NCBI GenBank assembly: GCA_045837725.1
Contig: JBEWZL010000276.1
Coordinates: 1 to 64,000 of the forward strand
Direction of reading: 5' to 3'
DNA: 64,000 nt
From: Vermamoeba vermiformis
Lineage: Eukaryota > Tubulinea > Echinamoebida
Shown here: positions 10,941 to 23,700 of the stretch, one piece after another
Position numbering within the stretch: position 1 is the stretch's first letter
How the letters are laid out: every line of letters begins with the position of its first letter
Notes under the pieces: model-generated
What the model was told of the DNA's origin: nothing
Databases searched by the model: none
What the model saw: the letters and a program-made list of their open reading frames with translations, nothing else
Made by a program: the position numbers and the translations under genes

Positions 10941-12708
10941 ATGGACGTAGAAAATACCAATAACAATGATGAGAACTCATCTGATAGCAGCAAAAACAGC
11001 GAGACGGATCCAGCGTTACTTCAAAAACGAGCACTCAAAAAGAAGAAGCTGCGTGGCTTGGCTAAAACCGAAGCAGAATTAGTTCCTAATAATACTGGAA
11101 AGAAACAAGGATTCGTTACTTATGCTGTTACGTATGGTAAGCCCGGATTCGATTTTGAGAATTTTATCAAAATTAATTTGGTCTATAACTTCATTTACCG
11201 TAATGTATCATCGATAATTAAATATTGTCATTTTTTTTATCCATTAATTAATAGAAAATAATTTTTTTGAATAAATGGTCCGTTCGAACCAGATCCGATC
11301 GGAGTTTTAAAATGCTATTTACTAATTAATGCTTCAAATATGTAGAAGATGAAGACGACATATTTAAGAAAATGAAAATATCGAGCCACAAGCCACTCGA
11401 AGACGCATCAGGCCGATCGAAATGTCCAAAATGCCAAGGCAACCGCAAATACTTCTGCTACACGTGTTTCTGCATTGTAGGCATGCCCGACGATCAAGTG
11501 CCGAGATTGCAATTGCCCGTGCACGTCGATATGTAAGTAGCACCAACCCGAATTTATTCATTTCAAAACGCACGCAGAAATGTTGTTCCGAGATCAATTT
11601 GCAAGAATAAGATTTACCTTAATATGCTTATTAGTATGTTAATATGTGTAAGGATAAATTAATGGAATTTATGGATCTGACCCGAAACGAATTGGCGAGC
11701 AGGAGCAAGATCCACTTTTGCTTTTATCCAAATTTAATATGTTTGTTAGTATTAATACTAATACGACTAAATTATGCAGTTTACACTGGCCCACTGAATT
11801 GACAAGCAAAGCTACAGGCATTCACGCCAAAATTTTAGCACCGGATCACGTGCAGTTCTGGGAGTACCCCAACATGCCTGAATTCAACTACGATGAAACC
11901 CTTATATTATACCCAACAGAGGTACCGTGTATATAACATAACCACATATATCAATACTATCTAAGCGCTGGTTATCAATAACAAGTTGCGCGGATCACGC
12001 GATCGGATCTGACCTTTTTTCTTCACTAGGACGCCGTTACTATGAAAGATATGGATATAGAAGAGGCTAAAAAGGTTAAGCACGTGGTGTTTGTCGATTC
12101 GCAGTGGCACTCAGCGCACAGAATTTTGAAAGACGATCGATTGATGAAAGTGAAGTGCGTCAAAATCACCAAGCAAAAAACACGCTTTTGGCGCTATCAA
12201 ATGTGCGGCGAAGAATGTTTGGCCACTATTGAAGGTAAAGAATCATACTTTATCAACCACATCTGCTTAACACGAATTATTTTCTCGCGGATCTAACACC
12301 CTTTAGCATTAAATCAATAATACTACGCATCATATAATAACGTTGAGATAATTATACCCGTTATTTTGATGGTTTGGTGTGCGGATCTAGCATAAAAATA
12401 TATTTTCGCGCCGTGTACTTTCGCTGACTTTTTCTGTCTTAGCAATATACTACTTCTTCAAAGAATATCAGCAATGTATCTCTGGCGGCAGCTACAATGG
12501 AGAATACGACAATTTGTTATACTACTACGCTTTCTTTTATAATATGATTCAAGATAAGTACCGCAAGAGCAACAAAAGTTTCCCTCGCATCCAAAATTAC
12601 ATTAAGAAAAACGAGAACAATAACAATGCCGATGATAATACTGAAGCCAATAATAATGTAGATAACAATAAGGACAATAACATTAGTGAAGAGCATAAGA
12701 ACAGTTAA
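10941..12708 (+). CDS. DTWD1: DTWD1-type tRNA-uridine aminocarboxypropyltransferase
   Basis: Five exons from ATG at 10941 (MDVENTNNND) join in phase. After a Lys-rich N-terminus comes a zinc-ribbon-like segment, CPKCQGNRKYFCYTCFC. Next are the family core VHVDILHWPTELTSKATGIHAKILAP, the active-site region VFVDSQWHSAHRI, and KTRFWRYQ with CLATIEAIYYFF. An Asn/Glu-rich tail ends the protein. DTWD1/TapT enzymes transfer the aminocarboxypropyl group of S-adenosylmethionine to uridine in the D-loop of certain tRNAs. The motif usually reads DSTW or DGTW. Here it is DSQW, so the threonine position is changed. The longer frame upstream of 10941 has no ATG and was not used. Confidence 0.88.
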
Positions 12709-13866
12709 TAAAATTGTCAATTTTTTTGTGTTTTCCTAACTTTGCTCGTCAAATAATTCCTGCGCAATCGCAATATACTATACTTATACTTTTGATACAT
12801 CCCATAACTCTAACGCCAAGGCGAGTACTTAAATGTAGGCCACCAGCAGGCGCACTTTTTCTGGAGGACTAGATCAAACACTACAACAAGCAGAATCGAC
12901 CAGTAGCTTGCAACTAAACTTGATCAGACCCGTACTAAGAGACTTGCTTATTCAATTTGGTTCGAAACACGATTGCTTTACCAGGACATGCCTTGGTATG
13001 TAGAGGCACGATCAATCCTGAAAAGAAATATCGTTGCCAAACAAGGCGATTTGCGTGGCGTAGTAAATCAGAGAATTGAGTTTCAGTTTTTCTACCCGAG
13101 GGCAACATGGCAATGAGAAGCTCGATTCCTCGTGTCACAGCGCTGACGTTCCTACCTTTGGGAACGTAGAGGACAAATTAGCACGCTCAAATCTCCGAAT
13201 TCAGCGGTTGGATACTTTGCAGTCTCGGAATATGACTGCATTACAATGTTAGTCGAGCTCGTTCGGCGGCATCTTAAGGGTTGGCAACGAACGCGCGAGT
13301 CACGGGCGTGAATATTTAATGGGTCGTTGGTAAACTATGGGATATGGACTATCTCGATTTCGATTGGAGATTTTTTCTATAAAAGGAGCATGAAGGTACA
13401 GGAAATCCAAGTGATTGCATGTTAATTAACAGCGTAAAACGCCGAGTTCCGAGATACGCATTGGAAAGTATACATGAAAATTGAAAAGAAAATCAACGTA
13501 TAGTTGTTTCAACAGTAGATAAGTGAACGATAATTACAACTCCGAACATTGCCAGGTAACCGAACCAATGGAGCTATTGATTCAGCGTTTATTATGAGAC
13601 GACTAATTACTGGAGGCAATCTTGAAGAATCTTTTGGCCAATTGCATGCGCTTGGACCTTGCTCACTAAAGAAAAAATTTTCCGTTCGAGTTTTCAATCG
13701 AAAATTGACGGGAATTTCGAGCTTTGGACCGACAAAACACGCTCACGAGGCATTGTTTAAAGCGTGCACTGTGGATAACCACAGACGAAAAAAAATTTGT
13801 AACAAACTTCGTTTATTAGTTTCTCGAAGTTGATCTGCAACAAGCATCTGGATTGGAAAATAAATC
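12709..13866. other. Long gene-free region upstream of the histidine kinase
   Basis: 1.16 kb without a supported gene. It holds a small inverted repeat (ACGTTCC...GGGAACGT near 13145-13167) and a TATA box at 13378. It probably contains the promoter and a long 5'UTR of the kinase gene. An open frame at 13549-13833 lacks similarity and a good start. Confidence 0.5.
13378..13385 (+). promoter_or_regulatory. TATA box (TATAAAAG), probable histidine kinase promoter
   Basis: This is a textbook TATAAAAG in a GC-balanced context, 482 bases upstream of the kinase ATG. It predicts a transcription start near 13410 and a long leader. Confidence 0.5.
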
Positions 13867-16748
13867 ATGATTAATGCAGCGAATATCAAATCAGACGATC
13901 AAAAAACCGTAGAAGAATTGTTAGCCGAGCTTGAGCAAGAAAGGAAGAAGAATACTAAAGCTCAAGCAAGAACGGCAGCAAGAAAAATTATCAACTGTAG
14001 TTTTAGATCACATGGTTCAAATGGTTATTCTTCTAGATAAACAAGGAAAATGTATGGAGGCAAATAGAATAGCTATCAATACAGCTGGATCAACTCGAGA
14101 CAGAATTCAGGGGATGCATTTTTGGTAATTTAATCGTTAATTTAGTTGGTTTTCAGATGGACCTTGCTGCCACTACGATAAATAACGGCAAAGATACTCT
14201 AATATAATAATTACTAATATATATACCATATAGGAACGCTTTATCGTTCAAGCCATTTCCTGAAACAATTGAAAAAGTCAGAAACGCAGTCGAGACAGTT
14301 AAGCAAGAAAAGCGCTCTGTTCGAGAGGAATTTGCTATGATGAAACGCAAATATAATCTACAAATACAAGCAGATTTTACTTTTCATCCGCTGTTAGGTA
14401 AGCGCCAGTTTTCTAAAATTGAGAAAAATTGATCGGATGGCGTTCCGTAGCGAACTCGGAACCTCCGGCATTCTGGTACTTGATATTATGCCAATATCTT
14501 AATGTCATTTTGCCTATTACTAAGAGTTTTCGAACGATAAACTTCTGCTTTTGCTTTTTAAAACTTTGCTCGCTTTTTAGTTCGCCGGATCGTTAACAGG
14601 ACACGAGCAAGGCTTAAAACGGCCCTCCAAAGCAAATTTAACGTACCCTCTTATCATATTTTCCTTATTTTTCGTCATACAAATCTTTTTGTTGTGATAC
14701 AAATATTTTGGTGGCTAAATCCGGTTTTAATTAACAGATGCTGATGGCAACGTCGAGTACATACTGGCAGAAGGTCGTGATATTACTGATAAAAAGCATG
14801 CCGAGCTTGAAGTCGAGAAGAAAAATCAAGAACTGAAAGAGCTTTATGAGCGGCTACGAGAGATAGATCTGACCAAATCTCATTTTATTGCAACGGTCAG
14901 TCACGAGCTAAGAACACCCTTAGCATTAATATTAGGCACTACTCAATGGCTGGAACACGAAGAAGTCATCACATCCGATAAGCGACAACAAGCTTTTACT
15001 ACTATCAACTCTAACGCCTATATTTTATTAAAAGTAAGTACCGTATAACGTTACAATATCACCACTAAAGCTTAGAAGTCGGCGGTTGTGAACTGGATCG
15101 CCGGGTCGCACGAGTGTCACTGACACTTTGACACTTTATTAACGAGTTTTGTATTGTTAGAGAGTCAATGATTTGCTCGAGATTTCAAAGTTAGAATCAG
15201 GAAAGATAGAGCTGCATACGGTGGATATAGATCTGGCAATGTTTTTGGATCAGATCTGCTCTCACTTTGAAGTACTCGCCAAAGAGCGAAACATCGACTT
15301 TAGGAAGCTCTTTAATAGAAATATAGTCGCACATCTCGATGTCGAAAAAATCGAACGAATTGTCTTCAATTTACTGTCCAACGCGTTCAAGTTCACCCCC
15401 GAAAAAGGCGTCATCGCGATCAGTTCTAAATTAGGAAATGACGGAACAAAGTTCACAATTGTCGTCGAGGACTCGGGCCCTGGTATTCCTGAACAAATGT
15501 GGCCTAAAATCTTCCAAAGATTCTTAACTTTGGGTGATAATGAAGGCGGTGCAGGCTTAGGTACGAACAATTTTTCGAACGAAAATTCCTGCAATGCCTA
15601 ACTTTCCTTTTTTGTTTAGGCCTTGCTATTGTTAAAGAATTGACCGAAGCACACGGTGGAGGTGCTCGAATTAACAAATCTGTTCACGGTGGAGTTTTAA
15701 TGGAGATCACTTTACCCGTGACTTTGCTCGGCCACTCGCCAGCTGTAAAAAGAGTGGTGAACTCCTCGAGTGGAACATCGCTAGGAGCCCCCGTTGCCAA
15801 CACTGCCGCGCAAATGATGGCCGAATTACGTAGTCACTTGCAGCGTGACAATGCGCAACAACAGTACGGTCAAAAACCTGCCACGTCGAAAGTAGTACCA
15901 CATTTGCCTCTTCAACATCAATTCAACAACTCAGCCCAACACACCAACGCGCGACAAAACAATGGCCCTGGTGAAGATTCGCCGCTGATTCTCGTGGTCG
16001 AGGACAATGTGGCCATGAACTCGTTCTTGAAGGAGACTCTGGGCCGTGAATACCGAGTACTGACTGCTGTTAATGGCCAAGTAAGTCAATCATGCGTATA
16101 TAATTTGGCGAAGAAATTGTTGTTGCAATTTCATTGAGCTGAGATCCAATTTGAATTTACGTGCGTTTTATTAACCAAATCTTCCCTTTTTAGGAAGGCG
16201 TCAAACTCGCATTGAAATTCATTCCTGACTGTATTGTTAGCGACGTTATGATGCCCGTCATGTCCGGTGAAGAAATGGTGCATATTATCCGAGATCACAG
16301 AGAACTCGAGACAGTGCCTATTCTTTTATTGACCGCCAAAGCCGATGATGAGCTTAAAGTCCGATTATTGCGTAGTGGCGTGCAAGATTTTCTGCAAAAG
16401 CCGTTCAAATTGGACGATTTATTGGCACGTGTCAGAAATTTAGTGACCATGCGACAAACGTGGGACTCGTTGCAACGTGCCTTGCTCGCGCAAAGCAAAA
16501 ATTTGCGAGAATTAGTCGATGATATTACTACACTATTTGGACAAGACAAATTATACACACTGCCGCACACGATCACGCAACAATTTGGAGATCTCATTTT
16601 AGACGACCCAGAAGGCCAACAAGAAAACAATAATAATAGCAATAATGTCAGCCTTGATGCCACTAATGACTTTGACGATGAATCGTCCTCCGAAGATGAA
16701 GACGAGGAAAGTTCGGATGCCGAATCCAACGAGAGCGCTGAAAATTAA
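13867..16748 (+). CDS. PAS-domain hybrid histidine kinase with receiver domain
   Basis: About seven exons. Order: a Glu/Lys coiled coil, a PAS fold (LDHMVQMVILLDKQGKCMEA ... EGRDITDKKHAEL), a second coiled coil, an H-box (FIATVSHELRTPLALILG, His is the phosphorylation site), an HATPase_c domain with N-box (NLLSNAFKF), G1 (VEDSGPGIPEQ), F-box (IFQRF) and G2 (GAGLGLAIVKEL), a Gln-rich linker, and a receiver with VVEDN, phospho-Asp in IVSDVMMPVMSGEE, TAKA and QKPFKLDD. All catalytic residues are present. The tail is Asn/Asp/Glu-rich. No membrane segment was seen, so the kinase is likely cytosolic. The ATG at 13867 reads MINAANIKSDDQ, but the coiled coil changes frame near 13960 (+1: ...NTKA to LKQERQQEKL). 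Without that change the kinase frame has no ATG start. Confidence 0.9.
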
Positions 16749-17080
16749 GCTTCTCGAACCGTGGACTATCTGTCCGTACATTTGTAAAAACACTTGACTG
16801 TAAATAGCTCAATAAATTGCGAAAAGATTCAAACTGACAGACAGAAAAAAAAAATAACTAATTAGCTATTGAAAAAAACTAAGCGATCAACACAACAAGC
16901 TATGTGAATATTAAGTGCAGTCTTTTGAATGATCCAGATTTATTTAATTAAGTCTGACAGAGGTGTGTGAATCATAAAGGACACGTGCCCTGACATCCGT
17001 GGACCTTGACAAGCCGCCAAAGAAACAAAAAATCATTAGAATTTTTGCCCTCAATAGTTGCACCGTACATTTATGATTAA

Positions 17081-20000
17081 ATGCGAAATCAACTGCAATT
17101 AGCTTGGATAGGTGAGACAAATTAGATGGATCAAATAATATTGCAGTTTGTGTTGTAATCTAAGGAGCAAATTAGGTCTCAATAATATTATATTATAATA
17201 TTACATATATTAATATTAATTTTAGGAGTAGTAATTTTCGTTGGTGGATGCCACGGATTTTTTTCTGCGCCTCGATCTGCCAGTGAATTTGGCTCAAAAC
17301 GATTACTGAATAGCTACTCGAGACTAGATATACACCTTAAAATAATAGAATACAACGAAGATTTGTCGATAAACACGACACACGAGATTCAAAGATCTGA
17401 CAACTTCGGTTGGTCAAGTGTGAAGTCCTGTGATCAGTATTATTTAGCATTATCAACCTCACTTAATTGGGACGGGTTAGCCAATTTATTTATTTTCTAC
17501 CTGCCTAATAATTCTGCATCGGATCTAAACCAAATTAAAATTCCAATCAACGTTACCCAAGAAACACCGTAAGAGCAATATAGTAGCGTCAACTCAAAAA
17601 TTATATATCATTGTACTAATAGCCTATTTCAGACTTGCAATTGCCGTGGCGCCATCTGGAAGAAATTTTGTGTTTTTAAATGGATCGCACTTGCTCGTAT
17701 TCGAAGTTGAGCCACAACTATTTAACTGGACAATAATTGCGGTAATATATTCATATTTTATAGCTTATAATAGTATCTTGTGGCTCATTTCTTTCTAGGC
17801 AGAGCCGATCTCGGCTTACTTTACCAAGTTCAGAGGATACTTGGCAATGTCTGACTCTAAAATCAGATTCATATATAACTATACAAGCCAATACACCTAT
17901 AACTACAAAACAAAGACAATTTCAGTGCGAGATCTACCAACCGGTGCACAGTTTGTTGGCCAAATAGACACTTACAACGATTATTGGCTCTATACCTCGC
18001 AAAAGGACGCAATTCTCGAAGATCCCAACGGGGATATGCAAGTCTTTAATTATAGCGTTATGGAACGGGTATGTGCTTTACCTGATGCGGATGTGGTTTC
18101 AAAAACCAGAATGTATGAGACGATCGTTCAATTTTTGCAATAAGAAATACAATAGGCTATGAAATTTCTTATTAAATATTCGAGACGATCTTATTAAAGA
18201 TTTACAAACGTTTTATTATTTTTACAAAATTTTTACAAAAACCTTGTCTTGTTAGATCTGGCTAAAATTAACAAAATTCTAATTATTATAATAGCTTTTC
18301 GATGTCGGACAAGCCTTTATACTCCCACCACAACTAAGCGCTACAAAAGAGTTCATCGATATTGCAGTTTATCAGCTCTCGAATTCCATATTCTTTGGAA
18401 CGCTCAACTCCAAGACGCATCTCTTTGAGCAATATAATACTCTTCCGAGCAAGTCTTTAGGCCTGTTGGCCACTGAGAGCGCAGATCCAAGAAAAATAAG
18501 CAAGTTTTTTGTTTGAAACCACTTTAATTCTATTTAACAGACTTTGGCTTTGTTATTGATGCTTAACCATATCAATTATTTATTAAATATATTTTTATCA
18601 ATATTAACGATTTTCTTTTCCAAAATGAATTTCCAGTACGCGGATGCCGATTTTTTTTCAATTTATAATCCTGCTGCTCTGTTATATGAATTTTTAATAT
18701 CATTATAACTAATATCAAACCTAATTGCATAGACGTGCTGTATTTTGCTGTTGGACACAGCGTTGTGATGTACCAAGTGCCAGATCAGTACGAATCTGTC
18801 GCGCTAGCTGTGCCTTCCTTGCCTGGAAATCATTCCTGCAGTATGAACGGGCAAACAAGACTTCCAACGTATTGGTGCGGTGGGTTTGGCAGATCCGGTC
18901 CAACGAATCCGTGTCCAAGTGGAACGTACCAGCCATCAAGTGGATACACTACGTGCTCGTTATGTCCTGAAGGCACCTATCAGCCTCAAGAAGGTTCAAT
19001 CAATTGCTTGCCTTGCAAAGAAGACGAGTATTGTCCGCTTGGATCAAGCCAACCCGAAATTATTTCCAAGAATTCTTCGAGTCACGTGACATGGGACTTT
19101 CCGATCTCCGAAACAACGACCTCATTCGAAGAGATCCTATTAATGCTGTTATTTGCTTCTTCAATTACAAACACTTCAATTTCGGTCGTTCTATTGGGGT
19201 GCATCATTATTACTGCTGGTAAGCTTTGCGCTAATAATTATATGATACTAAAAAATATTACCATAATAACATAATAATATAACTCTATTTTTGATTAATT
19301 ATAGTTTAAACTAACCAGTTTTTTTTGTAGCGATGTTAATTTCATTGCTCGTCAAACATTGCTGCGGCGTCAATTTGCATCAATGGCTCGCAAAGATTGA
19401 TATTCATAAGAAGACTAAATATAAGACTATAGTCAAACCAAGCGGAACTTTCAAAACTGATGCGATCAAAGTCGAATCCGTTTTTGGCGGATATTTGACA
19501 CTTCTTGCAGCTTACATTTTATTGACCGGATTAATTACTACTATCATCTACGTGAATGATTATCACCCTTTATTAGTTGGACAATACAATAGTACACAAA
19601 AAAGTCCGTCTCAAAATTCGGTTCGGATGGCGTCACTGCAAGATTATAACACCCAATCAAAAGCATCAGAATTGGCTAATATCATCAAAGATAATTTATC
19701 ACTTAATATCAGCATCATAGCGTATAATTTTCAAACGACGGACGGAGATCTAGTGGATAAAGTAATTATTACGGACTGTGACGATCAATACGGTGATGCC
19801 TGCGAGTTTTCGTTTGGCACGGCACAATTTCTAGACCAAAAGACTGCAATTTTCGAACTACAAACGAAGGGATCCATACGATTCACAGAAGCCGCGGCCA
19901 CTATAACACTCGGCCAACAAGCATTTTTCACTTTTGCGACAGTTGAAATTTCCACCTCGTCTGGCGACAAAGATAATTTTCAAACGTCAACGGCAAAATA

Positions 20001-20664
20001 TCTCGTGCTTCCGGGAGATAACAAAATACTCACAGGTACGAACAAAAAATTTCTTACCTTACCATTTTTTTTTTGAAAATCATCTCGTTATGAATTTATC
20101 GGCCTTCTCATAACATTATACAATGATATATTAATAATTAAGTAAATTCCTGTTGTTTGAAATGGATCCACTCAGTTTTGTTTTTCAGGACTCTTATTGA
20201 TTCCCGTTACAATGACGGTCGTAGTTCGAGAGACAGAACTGGACACTGAAGAATTCAATCGTGACGCGTACATGTCATTTGTCAGCGACGAATCGAAGCT
20301 CCAAAATATGGGCCACTCGAATGAAACATTTGCTTTGACAAACGATGGAATTACTTTGCAGTTCTTATTGCAGCTCGATAATAACTGGCGATTAGAATCT
20401 GAACAGCGAAGAGTAAGCCCTGACTACGACTTACAGACTAATTGTTTTCTTGTGGAGTGTCTGACACGGTTTTATTTTTAGTTCAGTGGCATTGGAGCCT
20501 TCTTTGCGGCACTTTTGGCAATTCTAGGTCTCTATGAAGTCACGTTACTCGCTTCAGAACTCGCTCATCGAGTGTTTCACTCAATTGAGAAACGACGTAA
20601 GAAGCGAAGTAAATACCAAGCATTGGAAGATCCACCTTTAATCGTAAATGAAAAATTTGAATAA
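17081..20664 (+). CDS. Large multi-pass surface protein with GCC2/GCC3-like Cys module
   Basis: About ten exons. It starts with a hydrophobic signal segment (LAWIGVVIFVGGCHGFFSA). A long beta-rich ectodomain with many N-glycosylation sequons and propeller-like repeats follows. Then a Cys module of the GCC2/GCC3 or TNFR-like type appears: PCPSGTYQPSSGYTTCSLCP EGTYQPQEGSINCLPC, ending DEYCPLGSSQPE. Membrane segments follow near LLMLLFASSITNTSISVVLL, LTLLAAYILLTGLITTIIYV and FSGIGAFFAALLAILGLYE. The C-terminus is short and basic (KRRKKRSKYQ). I do not know the family. Similar Cys modules occur in ciliate, oomycete and amoebozoan surface proteins. A role at the cell surface is inference. The ATG at 17081 opens a short first exon that joins in phase. 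Confidence 0.78.
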
Positions 20665-20727
20665 AGATCTACCACCTTTTTTATAACCACTGGTTGCGCC
20701 AGGTTAACATGAACTCTATTTACTTAT

Positions 20728-23700
20728 TTACAGATCTGAACTTTTATCTTCTGCGCTGTTGTCTTCAAACCGTTCGTAAAATAACATGTAGGCTTCCTTG
20801 CGCAATACTTCTTCAAATCGGAGCTCGTGGAACTGAGTGTCGGAAAAGTAATGCCATCCCGCGTTGACTGAAAAAAAGGTTAGATGCGCATCCAAACAAA
20901 ATGCACAAAACGGCAGCACGAAAAGGGGTGACGAGCCAAAAAAGCAAAAAGTAAAGAGCACAACACCTCCGATTCCCAGGTAGTCTCCTACCCCAGTACT
21001 AAGAAGGCCTGAACAAGCTTAACTTCGCTGATCGGACGGGAAGCGGTGCATTCTTGTTAGTGTGGTCGTGCCCGAGACGCTTTGCAACATCGTGTTCGGG
21101 TCACTACTTGCCATACCACCAACAAATCGAACGCACCGAGCTTGTCCGTCAGCTTTGTCGTTGCAAAAAACTAGTTTGTGCCAACCAGCCAAAAAATTAC
21201 AGACAAAAAGCAAAAAAGAAAGAGGCCCCGCCCGGAATTGAACCGGGATCCTTGGAGTCAGAATCCAATATAATAGCCATTATACTACGGAGCCGTTGTT
21301 GAACGCCGCCTTAGAGGTTTTGGCGTCCCCTCAGTTCCGAGGGGGAAAAACTTCGAAATTTTTCTTTCTGGTGAGCGGATGTACTTACTTGCGTCCTCCA
21401 ATGTCTCGTTGACTCTTCTATTTCTAACATAGGCTACGTAATGACCACTGTTCAAGCCACCACTATGTGAGACGATGCCATAGAGCTTGTACTTGTATCT
21501 TTTTTCTTGTTCGTCGGAGGTCTCGCTCAGGTACGGAGTCAGATCCAAGATTGCTGGGAATTCTACGAAGGTGCTAATCTTTTGAAAGCCGTTATGAGTT
21601 TGCATAAATCGCTTGATATGCAAGGTTAAAATCTCCGGTTGCTTCTTAAACAAGAACTGTTTAGTTGCAGTCCTTCGTAGTAGTGGGATCTTCGGTTTAG
21701 GAGCTGGCTTGACTTCTTTCTGGAGCTTTTCTTCTTTCTTTTCTTCTTCTTTCTTTTCCTCCTCATCGGTATCCATCTTATTCTCGCTGTCGGTTGTCAA
21801 AGCATTGTACGGATTTGACTTCACATCATCTGAGCCCTCAACGGCCTCTTCTTCTTTCATATGCGGCTTTGCTCGGCGTTATTTTCTTCCTCTTTGTTTT
21901 CGTTAGTTTGTTCGAGCTTCTTTTTGATTTCTTCGATTTCTGGCGGATCTCCGTGAGCCAAAATAAGTGGTGTTAAGTCCTTGTTGTGCTTCATCTAACA
22001 ACGCGATCGGGTTAGATATCAATACGTTACTACACTAATGTAAAGACTTACCCAATGGAGCTTTGTGCAATTGTAACACGAGAACGCGTTGTCACGGTCT
22101 AACAACTCTGGAGCAGTGAACGCGTAAATGGTTGATTGAATTGAACAGCCACTAGGCACTTCTTTGACGCGTCGTCCATCGACTTGACTCATCATTGGCG
22201 GCACGGTGTCTTCAGGCAAATCGTCCCAATCATTCTTAGGGGCCACTGCTTCAACTTTGGTGTTATTATTCTTGCCCTTTTCTTTAGTCTCTTTGGCACT
22301 AGCCTCGTTCTTTTCATTCTTCTCTTCGGGCTGTTCTTTTGCCGGCGCTACTTCCTCGGTCTTAGTCTCGCCATCCTTGGTCTGGCCCGATGCTGCAGTT
22401 GACTCTTCTTTCTTTTCCTCGCTTGTCGCAGCCTCGGCATTGGTGGAAGTCGTATCAGGAGTTGGCTGTTGTTCGCTCGTAGCTTCGTTTTTGGGAGCAT
22501 CGGAAGTTTCAGATCTTCGGTGTTTCTTCCATTTTAACGTCGGTAGTACTGCTGCTAGCTTCAGATTGGGTCGAGTTCTCTTCAGCAGGCTTGTTCTCGC
22601 CATCCACTTTCGGTGCCTCATCCGTAGTCGCACTGCCTTCGGAGTTTGGATTGTTTTGGGCCTCTTCTTGCTTTTTCTTCGCTTCTTCCTCTTTCTTCTT
22701 CTGTTCCTCGGCTTGTTTGTCTTTCAACTGCTTTTCACGAAGTAATCTTTGCCGTTGTTTCTTGTTCAATTTAACCTCTTCTTGAACCGCTGCTGCTTTC
22801 TTCGAAGAAGGTGATTCTAACGACAAAGACAAGTCCAAAATAGGCTCTATGACACGAGACTTGTGTCCACAATGGTGGCACGTGATCGTGCTCTACAATA
22901 GCTTTGTTATTAAACTATAAACAATAGATTGGCTAATTATGACATACCTCTAATTGACCTTCAAACAGCTGTTCAATTAATGATGGCGGAGGCTTTGCCT
23001 TGACTTTCGCAAGGACTTTCTTCAGTTCTAATTGCTGTTCTTTAGTTAACTTGTCCAAGCTCGGGAAATTAGCCATTTCTCGTTTTGCAGCTTCAACTTG
23101 GAATACAATTCTTTCTTCGCTGCTAATACCGTCTAACAAGTACCGCAAAAGTTCTTGCGCGTCTTGTTGTCTCATAGTTGAAAACCTCGGTGCCCTAATG
23201 ACATTAAGGTTAAGATAATTGATTCGGTATTATCTATTACACGTACTTTTTCTTGATTTGAAGGAAGAGCGATTGCGGCGAAAAGACGTTGCCTTTGCCG
23301 TGCCACATATTGACCATAAAATCTTTGAATGACTTCGTTAACGGTCCTTCTAACGGTGCCGCAGGGACGTTGTTGTTGTTATTTACACTGGGCTTCGGTT
23401 CATTCTCTGGTCTTCTTTTCTTCGCTAGCCTTCACTTCTTCAGTCTTATTTTGTTCACTCGCGGTGTCTTTTTGTTCCGGGGCTACGCTTGGATTATCAT
23501 TCGAAGTTGGCGCACTCGTCTCATTAGTGTTATTATTGCTCGCAGACTCGCTACTGCTAGTGTTAGCAGTTTCTGACTCGCTCGATGATTTCTCTTCCTT
23601 CTTCGTGTTGTCGTTATTTTGGGCTGGCTTCTCGATCGTTTTCATCTCTTCTCTAATAGGCCCCATGATTTGAAACAACTTTCTCGCGGAGAGGAATTGT

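Noticed and set aside
13549-13833. Plus-strand ORF upstream of the histidine kinase
   Set aside because: It has no ATG at its start and no domain. It probably lies in the kinase leader.
21054-21302. Plus-strand ORF containing PGIEPGSLESESN
   Set aside because: This is the well-known artefact of translating the antisense of a tRNA gene.
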